Source: Actinomycetota bacterium | GTDB taxonomy: Bacteria > Actinomycetota > Thermoleophilia > Gaiellales > Gaiellaceae | Direction: 5' to 3' | Length of the DNA: 64,000 nucleotides | Assembly (NCBI GenBank): GCA_003152275.1 | Contig: PLZU01000091.1 | Span: 75,474-139,473 of the forward strand | Shown here: positions 18,340 through 27,144 of the stretch, in pieces | Numbering within the stretch: the stretch's first letter is position 1 | How the letters are laid out: each line of letters opens with the position of its first letter | The notes under the pieces: model-generated | What the model was told of the DNA's origin: nothing | Seen by the model: the letters and a program-made list of their open reading frames with translations, nothing else | The model's database searches: none | Program-made: the position numbers and the translations under genes

Positions 18340-19776
18340 CTAGCGAAAGCTTGGAACCAGCCGCCGCAGACGCTTGCGCTCCGCCGGCAGATAGAACCCG
18401 AGCACCGCGAGTGCGAGCGGGTATGCCAGCACGAGCAGGAACGACGGGGCGAGCGGCAGGTGCGCGGCTCGCGCGGCGACCGTCAGGCCGACGGCGGTAC
18501 CGACACACGTGACGACTCGCCGCCACTGGTAGTGCACAGGGAACACGCGCTGCGCGTAAAGCGTCATCCCGACGAACAGCACAACGTACGAGGCTGCGGT
18601 GGAAGCCGCAGCGCCGACCATCCCCCAACGCGGCACGAGCCAAAAGTTGAGCCCGACGTTCACCGCGGCGCCGACACCGGTGACGACCCAGTTGAACTGT
18701 GTCCTGCGGGCCCGGCCGCTGCCGATCGCGAGGACGACATACCCCGCGTAGATCGCGGTAGCGAACGCGAGCAGCGCCACCCCTTTCTCGGCGCGCTGAT
18801 AGCGCGGGTCGGTCAGCAGCCGCACCCACCACGGCGCGAGCGCGCCGAGCGCCAGTGCTCCCCAGGATGTGAGCGTCAGTAGATAGGTCAGAACGAACGA
18901 GTACGTCCGCTTTGCCTCACCGTCGTCTTCGATCGAGTACGCGAACGCCGGCCACGCGGTCCGGAAAGCAACCAGCACGAACGCGATCACGCCTGCGATC
19001 TTCACTGCGGCGGAATAGACGCCGACCTCCGCGGCGTTCTTGTACCAGACGATGAACTCCCGGTCGACGAAGTTGATCGTCCACAGCGCGAGAGCCGATG
19101 GGACGAGCGGCATGCCGAAGTGCTGCATCTTGCGCAGCAACCCCCTGTCGAACTCGAGCCCGAGCTGTTCGGTCCGATACACGAGCAACACCGCGTAGAC
19201 GACGAGCGTGCCGGTGAAGTTGCCGACGACGAGCCCGACCGCGCCCCAGTGGAAGACCGCAACGAACAGCACCATCGCAGCGACCGTGATCAGCACGTTC
19301 GCGACGCTCGCGATCGCATACTGCGTCGAGCGCTCCTCGACGCGGAAGAGCGCTGTCAACTGCTGGAAGTTCGTTTGCGCCCACAGGCCGACCGCGCCCG
19401 CGCGAACGAGCGTCGGATCGTGGCCGAGGCCGATCCAGTGGCCGATCGGCGTGGCGAAAACGACGCCGAGCACGAGGCCGACGGTCGACATTCCCATCGT
19501 GAACCAAAACGAGGTCCGAATCACGGTGAGCTTCTCCGCGTGTTCTTTCGCGTCGAAGTAGAAGCGGAAAAACGCGCTCGAGATCCCCAGTTGCAGCGCG
19601 ATCGCGAGCACCGCGGTGGCGGCGGTCACGATCTCGACGCGGCCGTACGAGCCGGGCGGAAGGTAGTGCGTGTAGAGCGGGAGCAGGAGCGTCGCGAGAA
19701 TCCGCGACACGAGGCCGCCGAGCCCGTAGATCACGGAGTGCTTCCCAAGCCGCCTTAGCTCATGCCCAAGCTTCAT
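18340..19776 (-). CDS. Polysaccharide flippase (Wzx/MATE-like)
   Basis: MKLGHELRRLGKHSVIYGLGGLVSRILATLLLPLYTHYLPPGSYGRVEIV; ~12 hydrophobic segments. Confidence 0.85.
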   Translation of the reverse strand: MKLGHELRRLGKHSVIYGLGGLVSRILATLLLPLYTHYLPPGSYGRVEIVTAATAVLAIALQLGISSAFFRFYFDAKEHAEKLTVIRTSFWFTMGMSTVGLVLGVVFATPIGHWIGLGHDPTLVRAGAVGLWAQTNFQQLTALFRVEERSTQYAIASVANVLITVAAMVLFVAVFHWGAVGLVVGNFTGTLVVYAVLLVYRTEQLGLEFDRGLLRKMQHFGMPLVPSALALWTINFVDREFIVWYKNAAEVGVYSAAVKIAGVIAFVLVAFRTAWPAFAYSIEDDGEAKRTYSFVLTYLLTLTSWGALALGALAPWWVRLLTDPRYQRAEKGVALLAFATAIYAGYVVLAIGSGRARRTQFNWVVTGVGAAVNVGLNFWLVPRWGMVGAAASTAASYVVLFVGMTLYAQRVFPVHYQWRRVVTCVGTAVGLTVAARAAHLPLAPSFLLVLAYPLALAVLGFYLPAERKRLRRLVPSFR

Positions 19777-20702
19777 CGGAGACCAGCGTAAAGCGCGAGG
19801 AGGCGGTCGGTTATGCGTTCGAGGTCGTGCACCTCTTCCACATATGTGCGGCTCGCGCGGCCGACACGCCGCCGTTCTTCCGCGGACTCGACGAGCGGCC
19901 GCAGAGCGCCGACGAGCGTCTCCCTCGTCGCGTTGACGATGGGGACGTCGACGCCGAACGCCGCCTCCGTTTTTCGCACCGCCTCGTCGTGGAGAAGCGC
20001 GACGACCGGCTTGCCGAGCGCCATCGTCTCGATTGCGAAGACGCCGTACCAGCCCGCGTTCAGCTGGTCGACGATCACATCCGCGCGCCGGTAGCGCTCG
20101 AACGCCTCTCGATGGTCGAGCCCTTCGACGATCTCGAGCTCGACGTCGAGCTCCCTGCAGGCCGCGACGACGTGCTCGGTGCCCTTTTTCGCGCGCGACG
20201 ACGGCGCATGCAGCACGACCGGGCGCGCGCGATCCGTCGGCGGTTCCGGCACGATCGCATGAACGTCGATCCCTGGCGGAATCACGTGCGCGTCCGGCAC
20301 CCAGCGAATCGCATCGTAGGAGCCGACGACACGCGCGCCCGCGCGGTGCGCCCACGCGAGCTGCGCCGGTGACTTGCCGCGGATATCGGAGCCGAGGAAA
20401 TGCATGACGGAGTTCTTGCCGAGAGCGCGCAGCAGCGGAAACTGCACCGACTTCGGCAGCAGCGTCAGCCCGAAGTAGAAGTGGAAGATGTCGGTCTCCC
20501 TGGCGAGCCGGGCGAAGGCGCGCCATTGCGTGGACTGCTGCCGCGCGAGCCCGCCGGACCGCTCCAAATCGACGTCGGCTTCCGGGTGCAGCGTGTAGCG
20601 GTTGAAGACGACGAGCTGCGCCTCGATCCCGCGGGCCCGCAGCGCCTGGACGTTCGTCCACGGGATCCCCGCGGTGTTGACCGGGCAGTGAGTGACGCGC
20701 AC
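19773..20702 (-). CDS. Glycosyltransferase (GT-B type)
   Basis: HFLGSDIRGKSPAQLAWAHRAG, VVLHAPSSRAKKGTEHVVAAC, WYGVFAIETMALGKPVVALL; GTG start. Confidence 0.8.
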   Translation of the reverse strand: MRVTHCPVNTAGIPWTNVQALRARGIEAQLVVFNRYTLHPEADVDLERSGGLARQQSTQWRAFARLARETDIFHFYFGLTLLPKSVQFPLLRALGKNSVMHFLGSDIRGKSPAQLAWAHRAGARVVGSYDAIRWVPDAHVIPPGIDVHAIVPEPPTDRARPVVLHAPSSRAKKGTEHVVAACRELDVELEIVEGLDHREAFERYRRADVIVDQLNAGWYGVFAIETMALGKPVVALLHDEAVRKTEAAFGVDVPIVNATRETLVGALRPLVESAEERRRVGRASRTYVEEVHDLERITDRLLALYAGLR

Positions 20703-20803
20703 GGCGTCACGCTAGCTCGATCGGCGCGTGCGGCCCGGTTTGGATGCGACATGGCGCGCTCGAATGGGCTATCTCCGCCTGTGGCTCGCGCGAAGCCCGG
20801 TGG

Positions 20804-21112
20804 CTAGGGCGCCGCGACGTCGCCGAGCCGGTAGCGCAGGTCGTTGATCCGCTCGCGCCACCACTCGTTCGCGTTGGCGACGAGTTTCATCGAGCGCATT
20901 GCGAGCTCAACCAGGTCCTCGGGCGGGACGCCGTGTGTCGTGACCCACTCGCGCGCTGCGTCGGGAAGCTCGTCCGGGGGCTCGCCGGACGCGGAGGCAA
21001 CGAGCTCCGCGGCGTCGACGGCGTGCTTGATCGCGGTCTCGTCCTCCGGCGTCTCGCAGGCCGCTTCGAGCCGTACGCGGAGGGTGTCCCAGTCGTCCAT
21101 CAAGAGTCCCAT
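20804..21112 (-). CDS. Conserved small protein of unknown function
   Basis: MGLLMDDWDTLRVRLEAACETPEDETAIKHAVDAAELVAS...; overlaps next gene. Confidence 0.55.
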   Translation of the reverse strand: MGLLMDDWDTLRVRLEAACETPEDETAIKHAVDAAELVASASGEPPDELPDAAREWVTTHGVPPEDLVELAMRSMKLVANANEWWRERINDLRYRLGDVAAP

Positions 21113-22119
21113 TCCACCTGATCGAAAAAACGAAGTGCGGTTCGCCCCGGCCGGACGCGTGTGCGCATTGCCTCGAGCTCGTCGTCGGAGATCTCGCCCA
21201 GCGCTCGCTTGACGCCGAGCCACGGCAAATTCAGGTCTTCCTGGTAGACGACTGTCGAGATCCGTGGATTGATCTCGATCACGCGGTCGCCGACGACCTG
21301 GATGTTGAAGAACCATTCGATCGCGAACTCACGCACGATCTTGTCGGCGATCTCCATGAGGCCGTCGTCGGCGAGCGTGACGAAATACATCGCGAGCCCG
21401 GCGCGCATCGCTTCGCGCGTCTTCGCGTGGCCGAGTACTACGCGCGTGCCGTCGGCGATGCCGTCGATCGTTCGCTCGCCGCCGGTTGCGAGCTCCATGA
21501 CGAGTAGCTCGGTGCCGCCGTCACCGGGCAGCAGCTCGAGTGCCTCTTCGAGCCGCATCGACACGGACCCGGGACGCTCGTGCAGCAGCTGGTGTGCGCG
21601 GTCGACGGTCGGGTCGAGAATGCGAAAGCCACGCGAGCCCGACGAGAACACCGGCTTGAAGCAGACAGGGCGCGCCGGGTAGCCGAGCTCGCGCGCGGCA
21701 GCTTCAACCTGCCGCGCGCCGGCGACGCGCCGGAACTCGACGGTCGGGACGCCGATCTGCTGTAGCAGCGCGTACGTCTCCGCCTTGTCGTTCGATCGGT
21801 GCACCGTCTTGGGCGACGACACGAGCACCGGTACCGGGAAGCGCTCGCGTGCAGCCGCGAGTCCCGGCAGGTCGAACGACGATTGCGGCAGCACGACGTC
21901 GACACCCTCGCGCGCGACGATCTCGAGCACTGTATCCGCGAACGCGGGGTCTGACCCCGTTGGGACGATGTGGAACGCATCGCAGAGATGCTTGCCGATC
22001 GAGCGCTCCGACCTGTCGGCGCCGACGAGCCGCACCTCGCGTTCCCCGTTCGCGCGGAGCCCACGCAGGAGCGAAGCGGTGCCGGGAGCACCCGAAGCGG
22101 TGATGAGGATCGTCGTCAG
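21100..22119 (-). CDS. ATP-grasp enzyme (carbamoyl-phosphate synthase-like)
   Basis: ILITASGAPGTASLLRGLRANG...CFKPVFSSGSRGFRIL...ERTIDGIADG...FFNIQVVGDRVIEINPRISTVVYQEDLNLPWL; apparent CTG start. Confidence 0.82.
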   Translation of the reverse strand: MTTILITASGAPGTASLLRGLRANGEREVRLVGADRSERSIGKHLCDAFHIVPTGSDPAFADTVLEIVAREGVDVVLPQSSFDLPGLAAARERFPVPVLVSSPKTVHRSNDKAETYALLQQIGVPTVEFRRVAGARQVEAAARELGYPARPVCFKPVFSSGSRGFRILDPTVDRAHQLLHERPGSVSMRLEEALELLPGDGGTELLVMELATGGERTIDGIADGTRVVLGHAKTREAMRAGLAMYFVTLADDGLMEIADKIVREFAIEWFFNIQVVGDRVIEINPRISTVVYQEDLNLPWLGVKRALGEISDDELEAMRTRVRPGRTALRFFDQVEWDS

Positions 22120-22757
22120 GTGAGGTCGATCCTGTCGTTCGCGAGCTGCTCGAGCCACTCGTCGCGCTTCTGCTCGAGCATCGCGGACATCGTCTCTCGC
22201 ATCGTTGCGCCTTCGTAGACCCAGATTTCGGGGTGCGTGAGGAGTTGAAGCCAATCGAATGCGCCGGTACGCAGATCCTCGTGTGGGCAACCCTCTCTCC
22301 AATGTTGATTCGAGTCGGAGCGGTACTTGCCCTTCGTGAACCACGGCGGCTGCATGACGTTGACGAAGCCGCTGACGGGTTCGCTCATGTACTCGGGTTC
22401 CGGGTTGTGCCACGCGACCACCGAGTCGAACCGATCATCGCGCGAGGCGCGCGGATGGTCCGCATGGAGGCCGACGGCGTGCCCGAGCCCGCGCAGCTCG
22501 CGCAACGCCTCGCGTCCCTGCTCCGAATTGAGGTTATAGAAGACGCTCTCCGTCATCAGGAAGTAGGTCGCACGCACGCCGCGCTCGCGCTCGAGCCGGG
22601 CGAGCTCGAGCGCTGCCTCGAGTGAGAGGTCGACGTCATGTCGCAGCATGACCTCGCCGGGTTGCGGCTCGGCGTCGAACGTCGCGAAGCGGTACCCGCC
22701 GGACTCCGCGGCGTCGAGCAGCTCGCAATAGTGAGCAAGGTCGAAGGCGCACCTCAT
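22116..22757 (-). CDS. Polysaccharide deacetylase-like (NodB superfamily) protein
   Basis: VMLRHDVDLSLEAALELARLERERGVRATYFLM, LGHAVGLHADHP. Confidence 0.65.
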   Translation of the reverse strand: MRCAFDLAHYCELLDAAESGGYRFATFDAEPQPGEVMLRHDVDLSLEAALELARLERERGVRATYFLMTESVFYNLNSEQGREALRELRGLGHAVGLHADHPRASRDDRFDSVVAWHNPEPEYMSEPVSGFVNVMQPPWFTKGKYRSDSNQHWREGCPHEDLRTGAFDWLQLLTHPEIWVYEGATMRETMSAMLEQKRDEWLEQLANDRIDLT

Positions 22758-23965
22758 TCCACGATCACCTCCAGCAGGCGCGCCGCTGCCTCTGCCCGTT
22801 CGAGTGCCTGCACGCTCGTCGGGGCAATCGCAATGATATAGCCGCGCCGGTCCGCGTCGAGTCGTACCGGGCGGATTGTCTCGCCCGGCTCGAGATATGT
22901 GTCGGCCTGCACGACGCCGGGCGCCGCGAGAACGGGATCGAGCGAGCCGATGCTGACGACCTTGCCGGTCGGCAGCGGTCCCGGCGACGCTGTCAGAAAC
23001 CGGATGGCGAGCGGCTGTTGGAAATGCGGCAGTGCGAGCTCGTCGGAGACCGGCTCGCCGAGCGCCTGCCGCAGCGCCACCTCGACGAGGTCGACGCCGA
23101 CGGCGTGGCGTACGAGGTCGGCCATCTGGCCGCCGGGAATCCGCGCTGCGATCTCGATCACGAGCACGCCTTCGTTGGTGACGAGCAGCTGCGGAAACGC
23201 GATGCCGTCGCGCATTCCGAGCGCCTTCGACGCGTGCGCAGCGACGCGGGCCGCTTCTGCGAGCTCGTCGGCGTAGATCGTCGCCGGGTACACGTGAATC
23301 CAGCCGACGCCGAAGCCGATGCCCGGCGGGCGGAGACGGTCGGAGAGCGTGACGACGACGGGCTCGCCGTTGCGCACGATGACGATGCCGTTCAGCTCGA
23401 GGCCTTCGTGGAACCGCTCGATCACGACTTCGCCGCTGCCGGATTCGGCGAGCGCCACGTGCAGGTGCGCTTCGAGGTCGTCGATCGACTCGAGGCGGAA
23501 GATGCCGCGCTGCCCGCCCGAGTCGGCGGGCTTCAGGACGGCGGGGAAGCCGACGGTCTGCGCCGCCGCCGCGGCGTCGCGCATCGCACGCGCAGCGGCG
23601 AACTGCGGCTGCGCCACGCCCTCGTCGGCGAACCGTCGCCGCATCGCGATCTTGTGCGTCATCGCGTGCGCGACGTCCGTGCCGATGCCCGGCAGCCCGA
23701 GTGCCTCGGCGACCGCGGCGACGATCGGCACGGCCCGGTCGGCCGAGACGGTCAACGCGCCGTCGACGCCGTGCCGGCGGGCGACCTCGATGACGCCGTC
23801 CACGTCCTGGAAGTCGACGACCTCGCCGACGTCGGCGGCCTGAAGGCCGAGCGCCTCGGCGTGGCGGTCGACCGCGACCACACGGAGCCCGAGCTCCTGG
23901 GCGCGGCGAATCGCGCCGCGCTGGTGCCGGCCCGCGCCGACGAAGAGGACGGTCTTTCCGCGCAC
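22754..23965 (-). CDS. ATP-grasp ligase/carboxylase-like protein
   Basis: VLFVGAGRHQRGAIRRAQELGLRVVAVDRH, PAVLKPADSGGQRGIFRL, VLVIEIAARIPGGQMADLVRHAVGVDLVEVAL. Confidence 0.85.
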   Translation of the reverse strand: MRGKTVLFVGAGRHQRGAIRRAQELGLRVVAVDRHAEALGLQAADVGEVVDFQDVDGVIEVARRHGVDGALTVSADRAVPIVAAVAEALGLPGIGTDVAHAMTHKIAMRRRFADEGVAQPQFAAARAMRDAAAAAQTVGFPAVLKPADSGGQRGIFRLESIDDLEAHLHVALAESGSGEVVIERFHEGLELNGIVIVRNGEPVVVTLSDRLRPPGIGFGVGWIHVYPATIYADELAEAARVAAHASKALGMRDGIAFPQLLVTNEGVLVIEIAARIPGGQMADLVRHAVGVDLVEVALRQALGEPVSDELALPHFQQPLAIRFLTASPGPLPTGKVVSIGSLDPVLAAPGVVQADTYLEPGETIRPVRLDADRRGYIIAIAPTSVQALERAEAAARLLEVIVE

Positions 23966-23984
23966 CGCTGGCGAGCTTAACCTC

Positions 23985-24539
23985 TTAGTTGCGCGGGCCG
24001 ATTGCGTCGTGGAGCAGCCGAATGAGCGGCTCGACGTCGATCTGGTCGCCGCCCACGACGCGCAGCGCGAGGCCGTTCAAGACGATGCTTGCGAACCGGC
24101 CGATGTGGAGGAAGTCGACGTCCTGCCGGACCTCGCCCCGAGCCTGCGCTTCGCGCAGCCAGTTGACGAGCCGGTCGCGATCGCCGGCCACGGCCTCGAC
24201 CTTCCGGACGAACTCCGGGTCGTGCCGCAGGTGCCCCTGGATCTCGAGCAGCATGCCGAGCCATTCCGGGTCCGCGTTCGCCATCGCCCGAAACGCTTCG
24301 TCGAGGCCACGCTCGACGATCAGGTCGACGTAGCGCCGGTTCTCCTCGATCGAGAGCTCGACGAAGAGGTCGCGCTTACTGCCGAAGTAGTGGAAGATCG
24401 CGCCCCGCGAAAGCCCCGTTGCCTCCTCGAGCCGCGCCACGGTCGCCCCCGTGTAGCCGTGCTTCGCGAACGCGCTGCGCGCGCCGTCGAGGATCTCCGC
24501 GCGGCGGCTGTCCAGATGCGCCTGGCTGACCTTGGGCAT
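23985..24539 (-). CDS. TetR-family transcriptional regulator
   Basis: RAEILDGARSAFAKHGYTGATVARLEEATGLSRGAIFHYFGSKRDLFVEL. Confidence 0.93.
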   Translation of the reverse strand: MPKVSQAHLDSRRAEILDGARSAFAKHGYTGATVARLEEATGLSRGAIFHYFGSKRDLFVELSIEENRRYVDLIVERGLDEAFRAMANADPEWLGMLLEIQGHLRHDPEFVRKVEAVAGDRDRLVNWLREAQARGEVRQDVDFLHIGRFASIVLNGLALRVVGGDQIDVEPLIRLLHDAIGPRN

Positions 24540-24547
24540 GGCCGCAT

Positions 24548-24576
24548 TTTACAAAACCGTACGGACGTTTTATTAT
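24548..24576. promoter_or_regulatory. Divergent promoter with TetR-type operator
   Basis: AAAACCGTACGGACGTTTTA with perfect CCGTACGG core; TATTAT 7 nt before the MFS ATG and, on the minus strand, TAAAAT 6 nt before the TetR ATG. Confidence 0.65.
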
Positions 24577-24583
24577 CTCGGCG

Positions 24584-25807
24584 ATGTTCAGGAACCGCTC
24601 GATCCTCGGGTTGATCTCGGCCGAGCTCGTCTCGCTCACCGGCACCTCGATGACCTTCGTCGCGCTCCCGTGGTTCGTCCTCGCGACGACGGGCTCGACG
24701 GCAAAGGTGGGCTGGGTGCTTGCCGCGGAGCTCGCGCCGCTCGCGCTCTTCGGCATCCTCTCGGGGTCGCTCGTGGCCCGGCTCGGCGCGAGGCGCTCCA
24801 TGCTCTTCGCCGATGCGGCCCGCGGCCCGCTGATGACCCTCGTGCCGATCCTCTGGTGGACGCACCACCTCTCGTTCGCTGCGCTACTCGGTGCGACGTT
24901 CGCGATCGGCTCCTTCGCCGCGATCTACTTCCCGTCGTCGCGCCTGATCCTCCCCGAGGTCGTCGGCGAGGACGAGCGGCTCGTCGCCCGCGGCGGCGCG
25001 ATCCTCGGCGGCGCTGCGCAGATCACCCTGATCCTCGGCCCGGTGCTGGCCGGCGTGCTGATCGCGGCAACAAGTCCTGCGACGGTGCTCGTCGTCGACG
25101 CGGGGACGTACGTGTTCTCGTTCCTCGTGATCGCATTCGCCGTCAGTGGCGGGAAGCGTGTCGAGCAAACGGGCGCGGCGAAAGGCGTGCTGGCGGGACT
25201 TCGCTTCCTCGCCCACGACCCGCTGCTCGGTCCGATGCTGCTCGTCGCCTGCCTGATCAACATGCTCGCGCAGGGTCTCATCGTGGGCGTGAACGCGCTC
25301 GCGTATTTCCACTACGGCGCGAACGCACACGTCGCCGGCTTTCTTTTCGGATCGTTCGGTGTCGGAGCGCTCGCTGGCGCGCTCGTCGCGCAGCAGATCG
25401 CGGCGAAGGCCGACCTGCTGAAACTCGCCGCCTTCGCGATGGTCGCGATGCCACTGCCGCTCTGGCTCCTCGCGATCGCGATGCCGTGGGGCGCCGCGAT
25501 GGTCGTCATCGGTGCGTTCGCGTTCTTCTCGCCGCTCGTGAACGCGCCGATCATCGGGATCCTCACCGTGCGCACGCCGGCAGCGCTCCGCCCGAAGGTG
25601 ATGACAGCCGTGATGACGGTTGCAAGCATCGCCGGCCCGTTGGGATTCCTCGCCGCGGGAGAGGCGATCGGCCGGGTGTCGATCTACAGCGTCTTCTTCG
25701 TGATCGCCGCGTCACTGACCGGCGTCAGCGTGGCGTTCGCGCTCGTGTTGCTACGGAACCGTGCTGCGACGGATATCGTCGCTATGCCGGACGTCGCGCA
25801 CGGCTAG
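24584..25807 (+). CDS. MFS transporter
   Basis: LVSLTGTSMTFVALPWFVLATTGSTAKVGWVLAAELAPLALFGILSGSLVARLGARRSML; 12 hydrophobic segments; divergent TetR. Confidence 0.9.
   Translation: MFRNRSILGLISAELVSLTGTSMTFVALPWFVLATTGSTAKVGWVLAAELAPLALFGILSGSLVARLGARRSMLFADAARGPLMTLVPILWWTHHLSFAALLGATFAIGSFAAIYFPSSRLILPEVVGEDERLVARGGAILGGAAQITLILGPVLAGVLIAATSPATVLVVDAGTYVFSFLVIAFAVSGGKRVEQTGAAKGVLAGLRFLAHDPLLGPMLLVACLINMLAQGLIVGVNALAYFHYGANAHVAGFLFGSFGVGALAGALVAQQIAAKADLLKLAAFAMVAMPLPLWLLAIAMPWGAAMVVIGAFAFFSPLVNAPIIGILTVRTPAALRPKVMTAVMTVASIAGPLGFLAAGEAIGRVSIYSVFFVIAASLTGVSVAFALVLLRNRAATDIVAMPDVAHG
25757..25807 (+). repeat. 51-bp direct repeat, copy A (3' end of MFS gene)
   Basis: aaccgtgctgcgacggatatcgtcgctatgccggacgtcgcgcacggctag; ~46/51 identical to 26146-26196. 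Confidence 0.85.
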
Positions 25808-25828
25808 CCGATCATGAGGGGGTAGCAA

Positions 25829-26131
25829 GTGAAACGTGTGATGGTTCGCTACAAGGTCAAGCTCGAGCAGGCGGCCGCCAATGAAGAGCTCGTTCGCGCC
25901 GTCTATGACGAGCTTCATCGGACCGAGCCGGCCGACATGCGCTACGCGACCTTCAAGTTGGACGACGGCGTGAGCTTCGTTCACATCCACTCGAACGAAA
26001 GCCCCGACGGGCACAATCCACTCACCGAGCTCGCGTCGTTCAAGGCGTTTCAGGCGGGCATCGCCGATCGCTGTGACGAGGCTCCGGTCGTGGCCGAGCT
26101 GCACGAGATCGGCTCGTTCCGGTTTTTCTAG
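25829..26131 (+). CDS. Small protein of unknown function
   Basis: MKRVMVRYKVKLEQAAANEELVRAVYDELHRTEPADMRYATFKLDDGVSFVHIH; purine-rich SD region. Confidence 0.7.
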   Translation: MKRVMVRYKVKLEQAAANEELVRAVYDELHRTEPADMRYATFKLDDGVSFVHIHSNESPDGHNPLTELASFKAFQAGIADRCDEAPVVAELHEIGSFRFF

Positions 26132-27120
26132 GTCTCGTACTGAGCAACTGTGCTGCGCCGGATCTCGTCGCGATGCCTGACGTCGCGCACGGCTAGGCGC
26201 ATTTTCCCGCCGAAGGTGTCGGGGTGAAGCTCCGCGAGGAGTACGGCCCCGGCGCCCGGCCCGCCCGCGCCGTAGCGTGCAGCGCGCGCGTCTGCCGGCG
26301 TGGCTGTACGCCAGCCGTCGGTTCCGCGCACATACAGCTCGTCTTCGTAGACGAGAAAACCGCAACGCTCGAACAGCGCGATCCAGTCGTCAGGCGCGCG
26401 GACGATCTGCCAGCCCTGATCCTCATGTTCGCCGGTCGGCACGCTCACGAGCAGGCGGCCGTCCTTCCCGAGCACACGTCGCAGCTCGAGCAGCGCCGCC
26501 TCATCCCCTGCCTCGTTACGTGCGGCGTCGACGTCGTAGATCTCGTTGTCCCGTCCGACGTGCTCGAGGGTCGAGATGCAAAAGGCGAGATCAAACGAGG
26601 CATCGGGGAATGGCAGTGCCCGCACGTCGGCGACCACCGGCCTGAGGCCCGGCACGTCGGCCTGCGCAAGATCGACGCCGACAAGCTCGGTTGCGCCGAG
26701 CTCGACGAGGCCGGCGAGGTACGCCGGCTCCGCGAAGGCGTAGCCGATGTCGAGCACGCGCCGCTCGCCGGTGTACCGCGCGAGGCACCACGGAATCTCG
26801 AGTGCCCGTTCGTCGCTTCCTGCGGGCGCTTGCAGCTCACGGGGGCGCCCCGGCCCACCGAGCTCCGGCGGGCGTGCTCGCTCGGCTGCGGCGAACGCGA
26901 GCGCGCCGTCGAGCAGCGCAACCCGACCGAACTCTTCGCTCTCGACGAGCTCCTGCAGCAGGCGGGCGCGCGAGAGCGTGCCTGCGCGCAGCTTCGCAAG
27001 GGCTCGCTCGCGCCCCTCGGGCTCGGGCGGCCGCCGAAGGACGAGCGGCCAGATGCGATCCACGAACTCCTCGTCCGTTCCGGAGGCTGCATCGAGCCAT
27101 GCGTGGAGGTCTCCCTGCAT
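26128..27120 (-). CDS. SAM-dependent methyltransferase with N-terminal DUF4214-like segment
   Basis: VLDIGYAFAEPAYLAGLVELGATELVGVDL, PFPDASFDLAFCISTLEHVG, LRRVLGKDGRLLVSVPTGEHEDQGW; N-terminal FVDRIWPLVLRRPPEPEGRERAL. Confidence 0.78.
   Translation of the reverse strand: MQGDLHAWLDAASGTDEEFVDRIWPLVLRRPPEPEGRERALAKLRAGTLSRARLLQELVESEEFGRVALLDGALAFAAAERARPPELGGPGRPRELQAPAGSDERALEIPWCLARYTGERRVLDIGYAFAEPAYLAGLVELGATELVGVDLAQADVPGLRPVVADVRALPFPDASFDLAFCISTLEHVGRDNEIYDVDAARNEAGDEAALLELRRVLGKDGRLLVSVPTGEHEDQGWQIVRAPDDWIALFERCGFLVYEDELYVRGTDGWRTATPADARAARYGAGGPGAGAVLLAELHPDTFGGKMRLAVRDVRHRDEIRRSTVAQYET
26146..26196 (+). repeat. 51-bp direct repeat, copy B (orphan MFS 3'-end remnant, antisense in methyltransferase 3' end)
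   Basis: aactgtgctgcgccggatctcgtcgcgatgcctgacgtcgcgcacggctag. Confidence 0.85.
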
Positions 27121-27144
27121 GGCGCCAGGCTAGAGTGACCGCCG
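27120..27144. promoter_or_regulatory. Overlapping divergent -10 elements between methyltransferase and epimerase
   Basis: AGGCTAGAGT: minus-strand TAGCCT (27127-27132) 6 nt before ATG at 27120; plus TAGAGT (27131-27136) 7 nt before GTG at 27144. Confidence 0.6.

Noticed and set aside
21945-21959. CGGGGTCTGACCCCG palindrome
   Set aside because: Fully explained by coding for TGSDP in the ATP-grasp gene; no flanking signal in the window
24532-25884. 450-aa plus-strand ORF overlapping the MFS gene in another frame
   Set aside because: Arg/Ala-rich frame shadow of a clear MFS protein
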